The notes under the pieces were generated by a model. It was not told where the DNA came from. It ran no database searches and saw nothing but the letters and a program-made list of their open reading frames with translations. A stretch of 64,000 nt of DNA from Comamonas sp. lk (GTDB taxonomy: Bacteria > Pseudomonadota > Gammaproteobacteria > Burkholderiales > Burkholderiaceae_C), in NCBI RefSeq assembly GCF_900564145.1, contig NZ_UOOB01000001.1, forward strand, positions 1,552,754 to 1,616,753, read 5' to 3'. This document shows, piece by piece, positions 1 to 8,538 of this stretch (position 1 is the stretch's first letter; each line of letters begins with the position of its first letter). The position numbers and the translations under genes were made by a program.

Positions 1-17
1 TCTGACAAAAAGTTTAT

Positions 18-131
18 GCCTGATGACCATAGCGATTTGGTACCACTCCTTCCCATCCCGAACAGGACAGTGAAACGAATTTGCGCCGATGATAGTGCGG
101 GTTCCCGTGTGAAAGTAGGTCATCGTCAGGC
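18..131 (+). rRNA. rrf: 5S ribosomal RNA
   Basis: The segment begins GCCTGATGACCATAGC and ends GGTCATCGTCAGGC, so its two ends pair as the 5S terminal helix, and the interior carries the usual CCCATCCCGAACAG element of bacterial 5S. It is the distal end of an rRNA operon whose 16S and 23S genes must lie left of the window. The exact mature ends are uncertain by one or two bases. Confidence 0.95.
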
Positions 132-143
132 TCTTACAGTGAA

Positions 144-176
144 AACCCCGTAGTCGAAAGGCTGCGGGGTTTTTTA
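144..176 (+). terminator. rRNA operon terminator
   Basis: A stem of about ten pairs (AACCCCG with CGGGGTT at its base, 144-153 with 162-171) is followed by a run of T. It lies directly after 5S and before the next gene, as expected for the end of an rRNA operon. Confidence 0.85.
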
Positions 177-229
177 TTTAATGGGCCGTATTTGCTCTAC
201 TGCACCGTGTGAACTAGAAAGGCGTTGAT

Positions 230-976
230 ATGCAATTGCAGGACATGTTGTATTCCCAAGGTTTTGGTATCCGTCGCGTGTGCTCTGGTCTGGTGCAGCA
301 GGGCTGGGTAGAGCTGTGGAACCCCGAGAGCAAGGCTTGGGAGCAGGTTCTGGACTCCACTCTGGATATCGAACCTGAGGGGCTGCGCTTCAAAGTGCAA
401 GGCGTGGAGTGGGAATATCACGCACTCGGTTATGTGCTGCTGCATAAGCCTGCTGGTACAGAGTGTTCGCAAAAGCCGTCGGCCCACCCTAGCATTTACT
501 CCTTGCTGCCAGCACCGCTGCGCCTGCGCCCCAACAAAGGGGCAATTCAAGGCGTGCAGGCGGTTGGTCGACTGGATCAGGATACGACGGGCTTGCTTTT
601 GCTCAGCGATGATGGCCAGTTCATTCACCGTATGTCGTCACCCAAAAAGCATGTGGCCAAGGTGTACCGCGTGACTTGCAAGCATCCGCTGGATGCCAGT
701 CAGGTACAGCGTCTGCTGGATGGTGTGGTGCTTGATGATGATCCCAAGCCCGTGAAGGCTGCGGCGTGCGAGCAGGTGGATGAACATGTACTGGACCTGA
801 CTTTGACCGAAGGCAAATACCATCAGGTCAAGCGCATGCTGGCTGCTGTGGGCAACCGGGTGGAAGGCCTGCATCGCTGGAAGATGGGCGAGCTGGAATT
901 GCCTGCCGATCTGGCGCCTGGGCAGTGGCGTTGGCTGACGGCCGAAGATCTAGCCAAGCTCAAGCCTGCCAAGTGA
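230..976 (+). CDS. rsuA: 16S rRNA pseudouridine synthase, RsuA family
   Basis: The 248-residue protein belongs to the RsuA/RluB/E/F family, which isomerises uridine to pseudouridine in rRNA; RsuA acts on 16S U516. An S4-like RNA-binding segment occupies roughly residues 1-60. The catalytic motif GRLDQDTTG places the nucleophilic aspartate at about residue 116. The C-terminal stretch EGKYHQVKRM is the usual family motif, and length and C-terminus match E. coli RsuA better than RluB or RluF. It starts about 100 bases after 5S, so it may share readthrough transcription with the rRNA operon. Substrate position is inferred from family similarity only. Confidence 0.85.
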   Translation: MQLQDMLYSQGFGIRRVCSGLVQQGWVELWNPESKAWEQVLDSTLDIEPEGLRFKVQGVEWEYHALGYVLLHKPAGTECSQKPSAHPSIYSLLPAPLRLRPNKGAIQGVQAVGRLDQDTTGLLLLSDDGQFIHRMSSPKKHVAKVYRVTCKHPLDASQVQRLLDGVVLDDDPKPVKAAACEQVDEHVLDLTLTEGKYHQVKRMLAAVGNRVEGLHRWKMGELELPADLAPGQWRWLTAEDLAKLKPAK

Positions 977-994
977 GTCTTGAATTCGAAAGCA

Positions 995-1028
995 AAAGGC
1001 CCCGGAGATGACTCTCCGGGGCCTTTTT
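995..1028. terminator. Bidirectional terminator
   Basis: A perfect 14-pair stem, AAAGGCCCCGGAGA with its complement, has a TGAC loop and is flanked by A-rich and T-rich sides. It can end both the rsuA transcript and the convergent nuclease transcript. Confidence 0.85.
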
Positions 1029-1047
1029 TGATGCTTGCACTGCTGTA

Positions 1048-1935
1048 TCAGCGCTGTTGAATGCGAGCGTCACCTTCCTTGGCAGCCTGCTGCAAGGGCG
1101 CCGAGGTTTGCAATGCGGTACCCGGCAGAAATTCAATGCCGGTGCGGCGCACCAGTTCTTCATAGCTGATGGGCTGGCTGACGCGGGCCGCGTCATCATT
1201 GGCTTGCCAGTGAGCCCAGGCGCGATGGGTCTGGGCGTCATAGACCAGCTTGTACAGAAAGGTGGGAACATGCACCTGGTTGCCACCCACGCTGGCGGCA
1301 TCGGCGGCAAATACGGGGCCGGTGATGACGAAGACATCGCCCCGGGCACGTTGGGCGTAGCTGCGCGTATCTTTTTCAATGCGAGCCCAGGGGCCCGAAT
1401 TTTGCTTGCTGGACTGGGGCACCATATTGGCCAGCGAAAAGCTTTGGGCCATGGCCTGGGCTGTGGGCATGTCGCCCGCTGGGGCCATGTGGCCGCGGGA
1501 GTAGCCTGAACGTTTGTAGTCATCGAGCTCGGCGCGCTCATTGCGAGGCAGGCGGGCATCGGTAAAAAACTTGTTGGTGCGCTTCTCGTCGGCATCATCC
1601 ACCAGTTCCCGGTTCAGGCGTTGGGCAACGAAGACCGGGGTCTTGGTCTGGCCGCTATGCAGTATGGCAAAAGCGTCATAACAAAGCGCACGCAATTTTG
1701 GCTGCTCGTTCAATGCAGGAGGCTTGCCGTTCGCAAAGAATTGCGGGCACTGGCTAAAGCCTTGGGTGCTGCTGGAAGGGTTTTTGATGCCCGCCTGGCT
1801 GGCTGTGGCCGTGCTGAGTGGCGTCTTGGCGTTGCAGGCCAGGCTGCTGAGCGAGAGCAGAGCCACCGCGCTGTAGCGCATCAAAGAGCTGCGTAAACGG
1901 AATGCCGAGGGTGTGCGGTTGAAGGGTTGAGGCAT
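1048..1935 (-). CDS. Secreted DNA/RNA non-specific endonuclease
   Basis: The protein has the NUC/EndA-type core: a RGH motif in YSRGHMAPAGD (histidine near residue 149 with the start used here), then NMVPQ with the asparagine near 170 that binds magnesium in Serratia nuclease. The N-terminus carries a basic stretch and a hydrophobic segment (MRYSAVALLSLSSLA), so export to periplasm or medium is likely. Possible starts are at 1959, 1935 and 1881; 1935 gives an ordinary n-region but no clear ribosome-binding site supports any of them. Likely role is degradation of external nucleic acid for nutrients. It faces rsuA across a shared terminator. Confidence 0.85.
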   Translation of the reverse strand: MPQPFNRTPSAFRLRSSLMRYSAVALLSLSSLACNAKTPLSTATASQAGIKNPSSSTQGFSQCPQFFANGKPPALNEQPKLRALCYDAFAILHSGQTKTPVFVAQRLNRELVDDADEKRTNKFFTDARLPRNERAELDDYKRSGYSRGHMAPAGDMPTAQAMAQSFSLANMVPQSSKQNSGPWARIEKDTRSYAQRARGDVFVITGPVFAADAASVGGNQVHVPTFLYKLVYDAQTHRAWAHWQANDDAARVSQPISYEELVRRTGIEFLPGTALQTSAPLQQAAKEGDARIQQR

Positions 1936-2035
1936 GCGTATATCGAATGCAAGCGGCAATGCGCGCTTGCATGAACCTTGGAAGAAAGCGTGGGGGAGTG
2001 CTCTGAAATAGTGAGCTGTTTGCGACTTTGAGATA

Positions 2036-2067
2036 TAGGTTTCCTGATTAAAGTTCCAGGAAACCTA
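2036..2067. repeat. Perfect 11-bp inverted repeat in a gene-free stretch
   Basis: TAGGTTTCCTG (2036-2046) and CAGGAAACCTA (2057-2067) are exact complements around a 10-base loop. No T-run follows on either strand, so it does not look like an ordinary terminator. It lies in the 340-base gap between the nuclease start and the hslR end; I see no credible gene in the rest of that gap. It could be an operator upstream of the nuclease gene. Confidence 0.5.
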
Positions 2068-2276
2068 ATCAATGTAAGCGCAAGATGCTCTCATTTTATG
2101 AGGTGCCGGCTTTTCAAAACCCTGAATATTCACTTGATGGGGCAAGGGCCAGCTTTGGTGAGCTGCGTCGGGAGCAGCCGTGCATGTGGCAGACCCATCA
2201 GCCTGTGCCGAAGACAGGCGTTCCCACTGCAGAGGCCTGTTGGCGTCAATACCTGCGTCGGATGGGCGTGAAACGT

Positions 2277-2720
2277 TCAATCATCGATGGATGCGCTCCA
2301 GCGGTCGCCCCAGCGCTCGCTGTTGTCCTGGCGCGCACGGTCAATCTCACGGCGATCGCGCTTGGTGGGACGGCCGGTATGCAGAGCAGCCAAAGCCTCT
2401 GCGGGTTCAGGGGCCAGGCGCCGCTGTTCAGCCAGTTGCTCGCGTATGGCAATGCTCTGGGCGGTTTCCTCATAAAGCTGCTGGGCCACGGGGGCCGGGC
2501 CGCGCATGCCGCTGAGCCCGCGCACCAGCACTTCCTTGGGAATATTGCCTTGCTTGAGATGAATGCGGTCGCCCACGCGTATCTCGCGCGAGGCCTTGGC
2601 GTTGGAGCCGTTGACGGTCACGCGGCCCCTGCCGATTTCTTCCACAGCCAAGCTGCGCGTCTTGTAAAAGCGCGCGCACCACAGCCATTTGTCCAAGCGC
2701 ATGGATTCGATTTCACTCAT
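2277..2720 (-). CDS. hslR: Hsp15-type S4 RNA-binding heat-shock protein
   Basis: The 147-residue protein starts with the S4 fold typical of Hsp15 (MRLDKWLWCARFYKTRSLA, then GRVTVNG) and ends in a charged tail rich in Arg and Asp. Hsp15 binds stalled 50S subunits that carry nascent chain-tRNA and helps recycle them. Its ATG overlaps the stop codon of the upstream sensor kinase by four bases, so it is the last gene of a tctD-tctE-hslR unit. That placement is odd for a ribosome rescue factor and suggests coupled translation. Confidence 0.85.
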   Translation of the reverse strand: MSEIESMRLDKWLWCARFYKTRSLAVEEIGRGRVTVNGSNAKASREIRVGDRIHLKQGNIPKEVLVRGLSGMRGPAPVAQQLYEETAQSIAIREQLAEQRRLAPEPAEALAALHTGRPTKRDRREIDRARQDNSERWGDRWSASIDD

Positions 2721-4183
2721 GGCTCTATTGTGCCGCTGTCATCTGGGCTCGGTGCAAGCGGAAGTTGCACCAGGGCCTGCAGGCCGGCCACATCGCCTTC
2801 CACGGTATGCAGATTGCGCAACTCGATATGGCCGCCCAGGGTTTGGGCGATCTCCTGACAGATGGCCAGACCCAGGCCCGAGCCGCTGCGGGCATTGCCG
2901 GCGGAAAATGGCTGAAACAGCCGCTGTGCCAGCTCGTTGTCAATGCCGCTGCCGCTATCGATGATGCTCAGCCGGGCTTGTTGATCTTGGGCTCTCACGT
3001 CGATCTGCAAGCGCCCGCCCTGCGGTGTGTGGCGTATGGCGTTGTGCAGCAGATTGCGCGTGAGTTCGCGCAGCATCCATTCATGCGCTGCCGTGGGGCA
3101 GGCTTGGGTCTCGATGGCGAAGTCCATATCGTGCTCGGCGATCAGCGGCGACAACTCCAGCGCCACATCGCGCACCACTTCATCGAGAAGACAGACGACG
3201 GCCGGCGTGCTGGCACTCCTGTCTTCCTGCCGCAGCTGCTCCACCTTGGCCAGAGCCAGCATCTGATTGGCCACCCGTGTGGCGCGGTCGACGGTGGTGT
3301 TGATTTCATCCAGAGCCTGCATGGGCGGTATGTCGCCGCGCTGGGCCGATTGCACCTGTGCTTTGAGCACGGCCAGCGGCGTGCGCAGCTGATGCGAGGC
3401 ATCGCGCACAAAGCGTTTTTGGTTGCTGAGCAGCAAGCGCAGCCTGTCCATGGTCTGGTTGGTGGCATCCAGCAGGGGCTGCATTTCTCGCGGTGCTTCG
3501 GGGGCGCTCAAGGGGCTGAGATCTCCTTGCGCACGCTCGCGCACATCGTGGCTGAGCTGGCGTATGGGCCGCGTGGCGCGCTGCACCACAATCACCACGA
3601 TCAAGGCGACCACCAGTACCAGCAAGGCTTGTCGGATCAGGGTGTCGCGCAGAATCTGCAGGGCCAGGGTTTCACGCAGCTCCAGGGTTTCTGCAACTTG
3701 AATCACGGCCATGCCGCGTCCGTTGAAACTGGCAACCGGTTGCAGCAGCACGGCCACGCGCACCGGCCGTCCGCGAAAATGGTCGTCATAGAAATCCACC
3801 AGCGCGGCATAGGGCGGGCGCGGTGGAATCTTGCCGCGCCACATGGGCAGCTCCTCAAAGCCCGAGATCAGTTCGCCGTCGAGGTTGGAGACGCGGTAGA
3901 ACATGCGGCTCTGGTTGTCGGCCTCGAAGATCTCCAGCGCGGAGTAGGGCACGATGGCGCGCAGATGGGCATTCTCGTCAAAGCCTTGCACATCGATCTC
4001 CTCGCTGATGCTTTTGGCCGATGCCAGCAAGGTGCGGTCATAGGCAGTGTGCAGCGAGGCCAGCGTTTGCTGATAAAGACTCCAGGCATTGAGGGCAATC
4101 AGCAAGACCACCGGCAGCAAAATGCCGGTCAGCAGCAGCCGGCGCAGGGACCATGCCATAGGCTGCGCCGCGTGCTTGCTCAT
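2717..4183 (-). CDS. tctE: TctE-type sensor histidine kinase
   Basis: The 488-residue membrane kinase pairs with the adjacent TctD regulator to sense tricarboxylates such as citrate. A first membrane helix lies at about residues 13-38, a periplasmic sensor domain of about 150 residues follows, and a second helix is at about 183-200. The H-box DASHQLRTPL has its phospho-accepting His at 264. The ATPase has the N box (NLLHNAIRHTP), DSGSGID and GSGLGLAI. It overlaps tctD by four bases upstream and hslR by four bases downstream. Confidence 0.9.
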   Translation of the reverse strand: MSKHAAQPMAWSLRRLLLTGILLPVVLLIALNAWSLYQQTLASLHTAYDRTLLASAKSISEEIDVQGFDENAHLRAIVPYSALEIFEADNQSRMFYRVSNLDGELISGFEELPMWRGKIPPRPPYAALVDFYDDHFRGRPVRVAVLLQPVASFNGRGMAVIQVAETLELRETLALQILRDTLIRQALLVLVVALIVVIVVQRATRPIRQLSHDVRERAQGDLSPLSAPEAPREMQPLLDATNQTMDRLRLLLSNQKRFVRDASHQLRTPLAVLKAQVQSAQRGDIPPMQALDEINTTVDRATRVANQMLALAKVEQLRQEDRSASTPAVVCLLDEVVRDVALELSPLIAEHDMDFAIETQACPTAAHEWMLRELTRNLLHNAIRHTPQGGRLQIDVRAQDQQARLSIIDSGSGIDNELAQRLFQPFSAGNARSGSGLGLAICQEIAQTLGGHIELRNLHTVEGDVAGLQALVQLPLAPSPDDSGTIEP

Positions 4184-4869
4184 ACCGAGCCCTGGACCTT
4201 GATGAGATAGCCCAGACCGCGCAGCGTGACCAGTTGCAGGCCGGTACCCGTCAATTTTTTGCGCAGGCGGTAAGCCACCACTTCCACTGCCTCGTACTGC
4301 ACATCGGCCTCGCCGGGGAACACCAGGCTGAACAGGCGCTCTTTGGCCACGGCATGGCCGGGGCGGGCCAGCAAGGCATGCATCATGGCCAGCTCGCGCG
4401 GCGTCAATTCCATGACCTCGTCGTTGAGATACAGGGCGCCGCTTTCCTTTTCATAGCGCAGGGCGCCCAGCTGCATTGACTCCTCGGATGCTCTAGGCGT
4501 AAAGCTGTCATGGCTGCGGCGCAACAGGGCGCGCAGACGCGCTTCCAGCTCGTCCAGATCAAAAGGCTTGGCCAGGTAGTCATCTGCACCGGCATTCAGG
4601 CCCAGCACCCGGTCACCTACCGTGCCGCGGGCGGTGAGGATCAGCACCGGCGTACGCAGGCCCTGGGCGCGAGCGCGCTCCAGCACCTGCAGGCCATCCA
4701 GGCCGGGCAGGGTCAGATCCAGCACCACGGCATCGGGGGCGCGGGTGGTCCAGTGGGCCAGTGCACTGGGGCCATCGGCGGCCACTTCCACATGCATGCC
4801 ACGGCGCATCAGCGTGCGCTGCAGCGTGGTGCGCATGGCGGTGTCATCTTCAACAAGCAGCAATTGCAT
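4180..4869 (-). CDS. tctD: TctD-type response regulator
   Basis: The 229-residue OmpR/PhoB-class regulator has a receiver domain beginning MQLLLVEDD, phospho-accepting Asp51 in VVLDLTLPG and Lys101 in LAKPFD. A winged-helix DNA-binding domain follows. A longer reading frame extends upstream but the receiver fold begins exactly at this ATG, which is the start chosen. TctD activates tricarboxylate transport genes when phosphorylated by TctE. The gene is divergent from tctC, with an 18-bp palindrome between them that is a natural candidate binding site. Confidence 0.92.
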   Translation of the reverse strand: MQLLLVEDDTAMRTTLQRTLMRRGMHVEVAADGPSALAHWTTRAPDAVVLDLTLPGLDGLQVLERARAQGLRTPVLILTARGTVGDRVLGLNAGADDYLAKPFDLDELEARLRALLRRSHDSFTPRASEESMQLGALRYEKESGALYLNDEVMELTPRELAMMHALLARPGHAVAKERLFSLVFPGEADVQYEAVEVVAYRLRKKLTGTGLQLVTLRGLGYLIKVQGSV

Positions 4870-4930
4870 GGTGCGCACGTTAGCACCGCGGCATGCAGGC
4901 GTAGGGGCAGGCGGCAGGAGTCTGCGTAAA

Positions 4931-4969
4931 TCTAGGGATATCCCTAGACGTTTGGACAGCTGTTTGACA
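4931..4969 (+). promoter_or_regulatory. tctC promoter region with 18-bp palindrome
   Basis: TCTAGGGATATCCCTAGA (4931-4948) is a perfect palindrome midway between tctD and tctC. An exact TTGACA box follows at 4964-4969, its start about 24 bp from the palindrome centre; no good -10 is seen. This layout fits an activator bound just upstream of the -35. The 12-bp core AGGGATATCCCT recurs before the acetoacetyl-CoA synthetase gene at 10132. The binding protein (TctD is the first candidate) is inferred. Confidence 0.6.
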
Positions 4970-5014
4970 GGCACGCTGTCCATCATCTGCACACCACAAC
5001 ATAAGGAGCAAACC

Positions 5015-5974
5015 ATGCGTCGTGATACCTTTCTGAAGTCGCTTGCAGCTTTGGCCGCTGCAGGCACTTTGCCTCTGTCGGCCCAGGCAGCCGCAGCCAT
5101 CAAGATGATGCTGCCTGCCAACCCCGGCGGCGGCTGGGACACCACAGGCCGTGCCGTGGGCAAGGCTTTGCAGGACGCAGGGGTTGCTTCTTCCGTCACT
5201 TATGACAACAAGGGCGGCGCTGCCGGCGCCATTGGCCTGGCCCAGTTCGTGAACAGCAACAAGGGTGATCCCAACGCCATGATGGTGATGGGCGCCGTGA
5301 TGCTGGGCGGCATCATCACCGGCAAGCCACCGGTCAGCCTGTCGCAGGCCACGCCTCTGGCCCGTTTGACCAGCGAATACAACGTGTTCGTGCTGCCAGC
5401 CAACTCGCCTTTCAAATCCATGGCCGAAGTCGTGGCCCAGCTCAAGAAGGACCCCGGCTCCGTCAAGTGGGGCGGCGGTTCGCGCGGCTCCACCGAACAC
5501 ATTGCCGCCGCCATGATTGCCAAGGCCGTGGGTGTGGATCCGGCCAAGATCAACTACGTGGCATTCCGTGGAGGCGGTGAGGCCATCTCCGCCATCCTGG
5601 GCGGCAACGTGACCGTGGGCGGCAGCGGCTACTCTGAGTTCGCCGAGTACATCACCAGCGGCAAGATGAAGCCTATCGGCGTGACCTCGGCTGCGCGTCT
5701 GAAGGGCTCCAACGTGCCTACGCTCAAGGAGCAGGGCATCGATGTGGAAATCGGCAACTGGCGCGGCATCTACGGTGCTCCCGGCATCAGCAAGGCCCAG
5801 CGTGACGAGCTGGTGGCCATGATAGAAAAAGCCACCAAGAGCAAGGCCTGGGCCGAAGCGCTGCAAAAGAACGACTGGACACCGGCCTGGTTGCCAGGGG
5901 ATGCATTCGCCAAGTTTGTGGACGATGAGTTTGCCAGCTTGCGCGCCATCATGGCCAAGTCCGGAATGATTTGA
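5015..5974 (+). CDS. tctC: Tripartite tricarboxylate transporter binding protein TctC
   Basis: The 319-residue periplasmic binding protein (Bug family) captures tricarboxylates and delivers them to TctAB. A signal peptide covers the first 27 or so residues, ending ...LSAQA. The mature start IKMMLPANPGGGWDTTGRA contains the family's ligand-binding loop. The reading frame extends far upstream, but an AAGGAG box eight bases before this ATG and the signal peptide fix the start. It leads the tctCBA operon; a strong intercistronic hairpin after it would favour higher expression of the binding protein than of the membrane parts. Confidence 0.92.
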   Translation: MRRDTFLKSLAALAAAGTLPLSAQAAAAIKMMLPANPGGGWDTTGRAVGKALQDAGVASSVTYDNKGGAAGAIGLAQFVNSNKGDPNAMMVMGAVMLGGIITGKPPVSLSQATPLARLTSEYNVFVLPANSPFKSMAEVVAQLKKDPGSVKWGGGSRGSTEHIAAAMIAKAVGVDPAKINYVAFRGGGEAISAILGGNVTVGGSGYSEFAEYITSGKMKPIGVTSAARLKGSNVPTLKEQGIDVEIGNWRGIYGAPGISKAQRDELVAMIEKATKSKAWAEALQKNDWTPAWLPGDAFAKFVDDEFASLRAIMAKSGMI

Positions 5975-5983
5975 TGCCAACCG

Positions 5984-6008
5984 GCAACCGGGTGTGGTAC
6001 CCGGTTGC
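5984..6008 (+). promoter_or_regulatory. Intercistronic hairpin between tctC and tctB
   Basis: GCAACCGGGT and ACCCGGTTGC form a perfect 10-pair stem with a 5-base loop ten bases after the tctC stop. No T-run follows, so it is more likely to protect the tctC message or partly attenuate than to terminate fully. The remaining 190 bases before tctB hold no gene that I can see. Confidence 0.55.
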
Positions 6009-6197
6009 TCTCAGTGGCGGATTGGTGCCGGCAGATTGAACCGGCCCGTCCTCGCAGCTTGCGGCGCGAGGATGTGAATATGCGGTGCCCTGAACATGCG
6101 CACCCATCACCCAAGCAGGTTGTAGAGGTAGTGATTGCACCTTGCGACCAGGTGCTCCTCACTGAGTTCAAAAACCACAGATACAAGCAACTCCATC

Positions 6198-6791
6198 ATG
6201 TCTGATTCATTAAAAGACCTTGCCCATGCCGCTGAGGCTGCGCAGGTGTCGGCCTATGCCGACCCTGACGCGCCGACCAGCGAGAACGTTCCGTCCACGC
6301 GGGCGCAGACCATTGTGGGCGCTGGCGTCGTGCTGGTAGCCATAGGGTTGGCGGTGGGCGCTTTGCAGATCCCATCGGACTCCGGCTACGGCGGCGTCGG
6401 CCCCAACTTCCTGGCCTGGCTGTGCGCTGCGGTTCTGGGCCTGTGCGGTGGCTTGCTGATCTGGGAGTCGCTGACCGGCGGCTTTCGCTTTGCGGCGGAC
6501 CCTGGCGGTCAGCCCAAGGCCGACATCCTGTCCTTTGTCTGGGTGTCTGCAGGTCTGCTGATCAATGCGGCCCTGATTGGCACGCTGGGCTTTATTCTGA
6601 GCTGCGCCCTGTGCTATTTGCTGGCCGTTCAAGGCCTGCGCCGCGCCGCGCACCAGCCGCAGGCAGGTAGCCTTGCCAACTGGATCAAGGACCTCATCAC
6701 CGGTTTGCTGATCTCGGCCCCTGTGTTCTGGATGTTCACCAAATTCCTGGCCATCAATCTGCCAGGCCTGACTGCGACGGGGTGGCTGTAA
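6198..6791 (+). CDS. tctB: Small membrane subunit TctB
   Basis: The 197-residue protein has the pattern of TctB, the small four-helix membrane subunit of the tripartite tricarboxylate transporter. After a polar N-terminus of about 35 residues come hydrophobic stretches near 38-60, 77-95, 118-150 and 170-190. The ATG at 6198 fits the family better than one 63 bases upstream, although its ribosome-binding site is weak. Its TAA stop overlaps the tctA ATG by one base (TAATG), so the two subunits are translationally coupled. Confidence 0.88.
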   Translation: MSDSLKDLAHAAEAAQVSAYADPDAPTSENVPSTRAQTIVGAGVVLVAIGLAVGALQIPSDSGYGGVGPNFLAWLCAAVLGLCGGLLIWESLTGGFRFAADPGGQPKADILSFVWVSAGLLINAALIGTLGFILSCALCYLLAVQGLRRAAHQPQAGSLANWIKDLITGLLISAPVFWMFTKFLAINLPGLTATGWL

Positions 6792-8308
6792 TGGATATTT
6801 TCAACGCATTGATGGCGGGGTTTGCCACGGCAATCACACCCGTCAACCTGTTGTGGGCCCTGGTCGGTTGTGCCCTGGGCACCGCCGTAGGCGTGTTGCC
6901 CGGCATCGGCCCGGCCGTGGCGGTGGCCATGCTGCTGCCCATCACGGCCAAGGTGGATGTGACTGCATCCATGATTTTCTTCTCCGGCATCTACTACGGT
7001 GCCATGTACGGTGGTTCCACCACTTCCATCTTGCTCAATACTCCGGGTGAGACAGCCAGCATGGTCACGGCCATGGAGGGCAACAAGATGGCCAAGAGCG
7101 GGCGCGCAGGTGCTGCGCTGGCCACGGCAGCCATTGGCTCGTTTGTGGCCGGTACCTTTGCCACCGTGGTCGTGACCTTGTTTGCCCCCTTTGTGGCCGA
7201 CTTTGCCGTCAAGCTGGGCCCGCCAGAATACTTCATGCTGATGGTGCTGGCCTTCACCACGGTGAGCGCTGTGCTGGGGCAAAGCTCGCTGCGCGGCATG
7301 ACCTCGCTGTTTGTCGGCCTGGCCGCAGGCCTGGTGGGCATGGACCAGATCTCGGGTGCTGCGCGCTATACCGGCGGTCAGATGGAGCTGCTGGACGGTA
7401 TCGATATCGTGCTGGTGGCCGTGGGTCTGTTTGCCGTGGCTGAAGTGCTGTATGCCGCCATCTACGAAGGCAAGGTCGAGGAGTCGCAAAACAAGCTGAC
7501 CCGCGTTCACATGAGCAAGCGAGACTGGAAGCGCTCCTGGCCCGCCTGGTTGCGCGGCACGGTGATCGGCACGCCCTTCGGTTGCATTCCTGCCGGCGGA
7601 ACCGAGATCCCCACTTTCTTGAGCTATGCGACTGAAAAGAAGCTGGCCAAGGGCGACAACAAGGCCGAGTTCGGCAAGCAAGGCGCCATCGAAGGCGTGG
7701 CCGGTCCCGAAGCGGCCAATAACGCTACGGTGACAGCCGCGCTGATTCCGCTGCTGACACTGGGCATTCCCACCAGCAACACCACGGCGGTGCTGCTGGG
7801 TGCCTTCCAGAACTACGGTATCAATCCCGGTCCTCAGCTGTTCACCAGCTCCGCCACCCTGGTCTGGGCGCTGATTGCCTCGCTGTACATCGGCAACCTG
7901 ATGCTGCTGGTGCTGAACCTGCCCATGGTCGGCCTGTGGGTGAAGCTGCTGAAGATTCCCCGTCCCCAGCTGTATGCCGGCATTCTGATCTTCGCCACCG
8001 TCGGTGCCTACGGCATGCGCCAGAGCGCGTTCGATCTGTTCCTGCTCTACGGCATCGGCGTGCTGGGCGTGATCATGCGCCGCTTTGACTTCCCGACAGC
8101 ACCTGTGGTGGTCGGCATGATTCTGGGCCCTCTGGCAGAAGCGCAGATGCGCAATGCGGTCTCGATTGGCGAAGGCAGCTGGTGGATCTTCCTGCAGCGC
8201 CCCATGTCGCTGACGCTGATCATCATCGTGCTGTCTGTGCTGATTGTTCCCCGCGTGCTCAAGCGCATGTCGGATGCCAAGCAAGCCAACAAGCCGGCTG
8301 CGGCCTGA
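6791..8308 (+). CDS. tctA: Large membrane subunit TctA
   Basis: The 505-residue protein is the large permease subunit of the tripartite tricarboxylate transporter, with about ten to twelve membrane helices. Family signatures are GVLPGIGPA near residue 38 and [14 protein letters not shown] near 75, with a second related motif ([13 protein letters not shown]) in the C-terminal half, reflecting the internal duplication known for TctA. Transport is driven by an ion gradient and depends on TctC. The start at 6791 is preferred to an in-frame GTG nine bases upstream. Confidence 0.93.
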   Translation: MDIFNALMAGFATAITPVNLLWALVGCALGTAVGVLPGIGPAVAVAMLLPITAKVDVTASMIFFSGIYYGAMYGGSTTSILLNTPGETASMVTAMEGNKMAKSGRAGAALATAAIGSFVAGTFATVVVTLFAPFVADFAVKLGPPEYFMLMVLAFTTVSAVLGQSSLRGMTSLFVGLAAGLVGMDQISGAARYTGGQMELLDGIDIVLVAVGLFAVAEVLYAAIYEGKVEESQNKLTRVHMSKRDWKRSWPAWLRGTVIGTPFGCIPAGGTEIPTFLSYATEKKLAKGDNKAEFGKQGAIEGVAGPEAANNATVTAALIPLLTLGIPTSNTTAVLLGAFQNYGINPGPQLFTSSATLVWALIASLYIGNLMLLVLNLPMVGLWVKLLKIPRPQLYAGILIFATVGAYGMRQSAFDLFLLYGIGVLGVIMRRFDFPTAPVVVGMILGPLAEAQMRNAVSIGEGSWWIFLQRPMSLTLIIIVLSVLIVPRVLKRMSDAKQANKPAAA

Positions 8309-8370
8309 CGAGCTCATGAGTTACTAGCCTGCTGCGGGTGCATGACGCCTGGTGCCCGTTGGCATTTCCA

Positions 8371-8408
8371 GCCCTTGTTCAAGCAATTGAACAAGGGTTT
8401 TTTTATTT
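8371..8408 (+). terminator. tct operon terminator
   Basis: CCCTTGTTCAA and TTGAACAAGGG form an 11-pair stem around a 4-base loop, directly followed by a run of seven T and then ATTT. It closes the tctCBA operon. Confidence 0.88.
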
Positions 8409-8538
8409 CACAAGCTGTTTTGCCTTGTGGCCCTTGCTGGATATGCGCGAGTTGCTCATTTTTTGATGGCGCCGATATGGTCTGCCCCGATCCTTGCTTG
8501 CCGGTATGGCGCCTAGCATGGGGGTCATGAGGGACCAC

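Noticed and set aside
2085..2858. Plus-strand frame of 257 codons across hslR
   Set aside because: Opposite a clear Hsp15 gene, no ribosome-binding site and no domain.
6629..8317. Long minus-strand frame of 562 codons opposite tctA
   Set aside because: A GC-rich shadow of tctA; rich in Gln, His and Gly with no domain, while the plus strand codes for a clear TctA.
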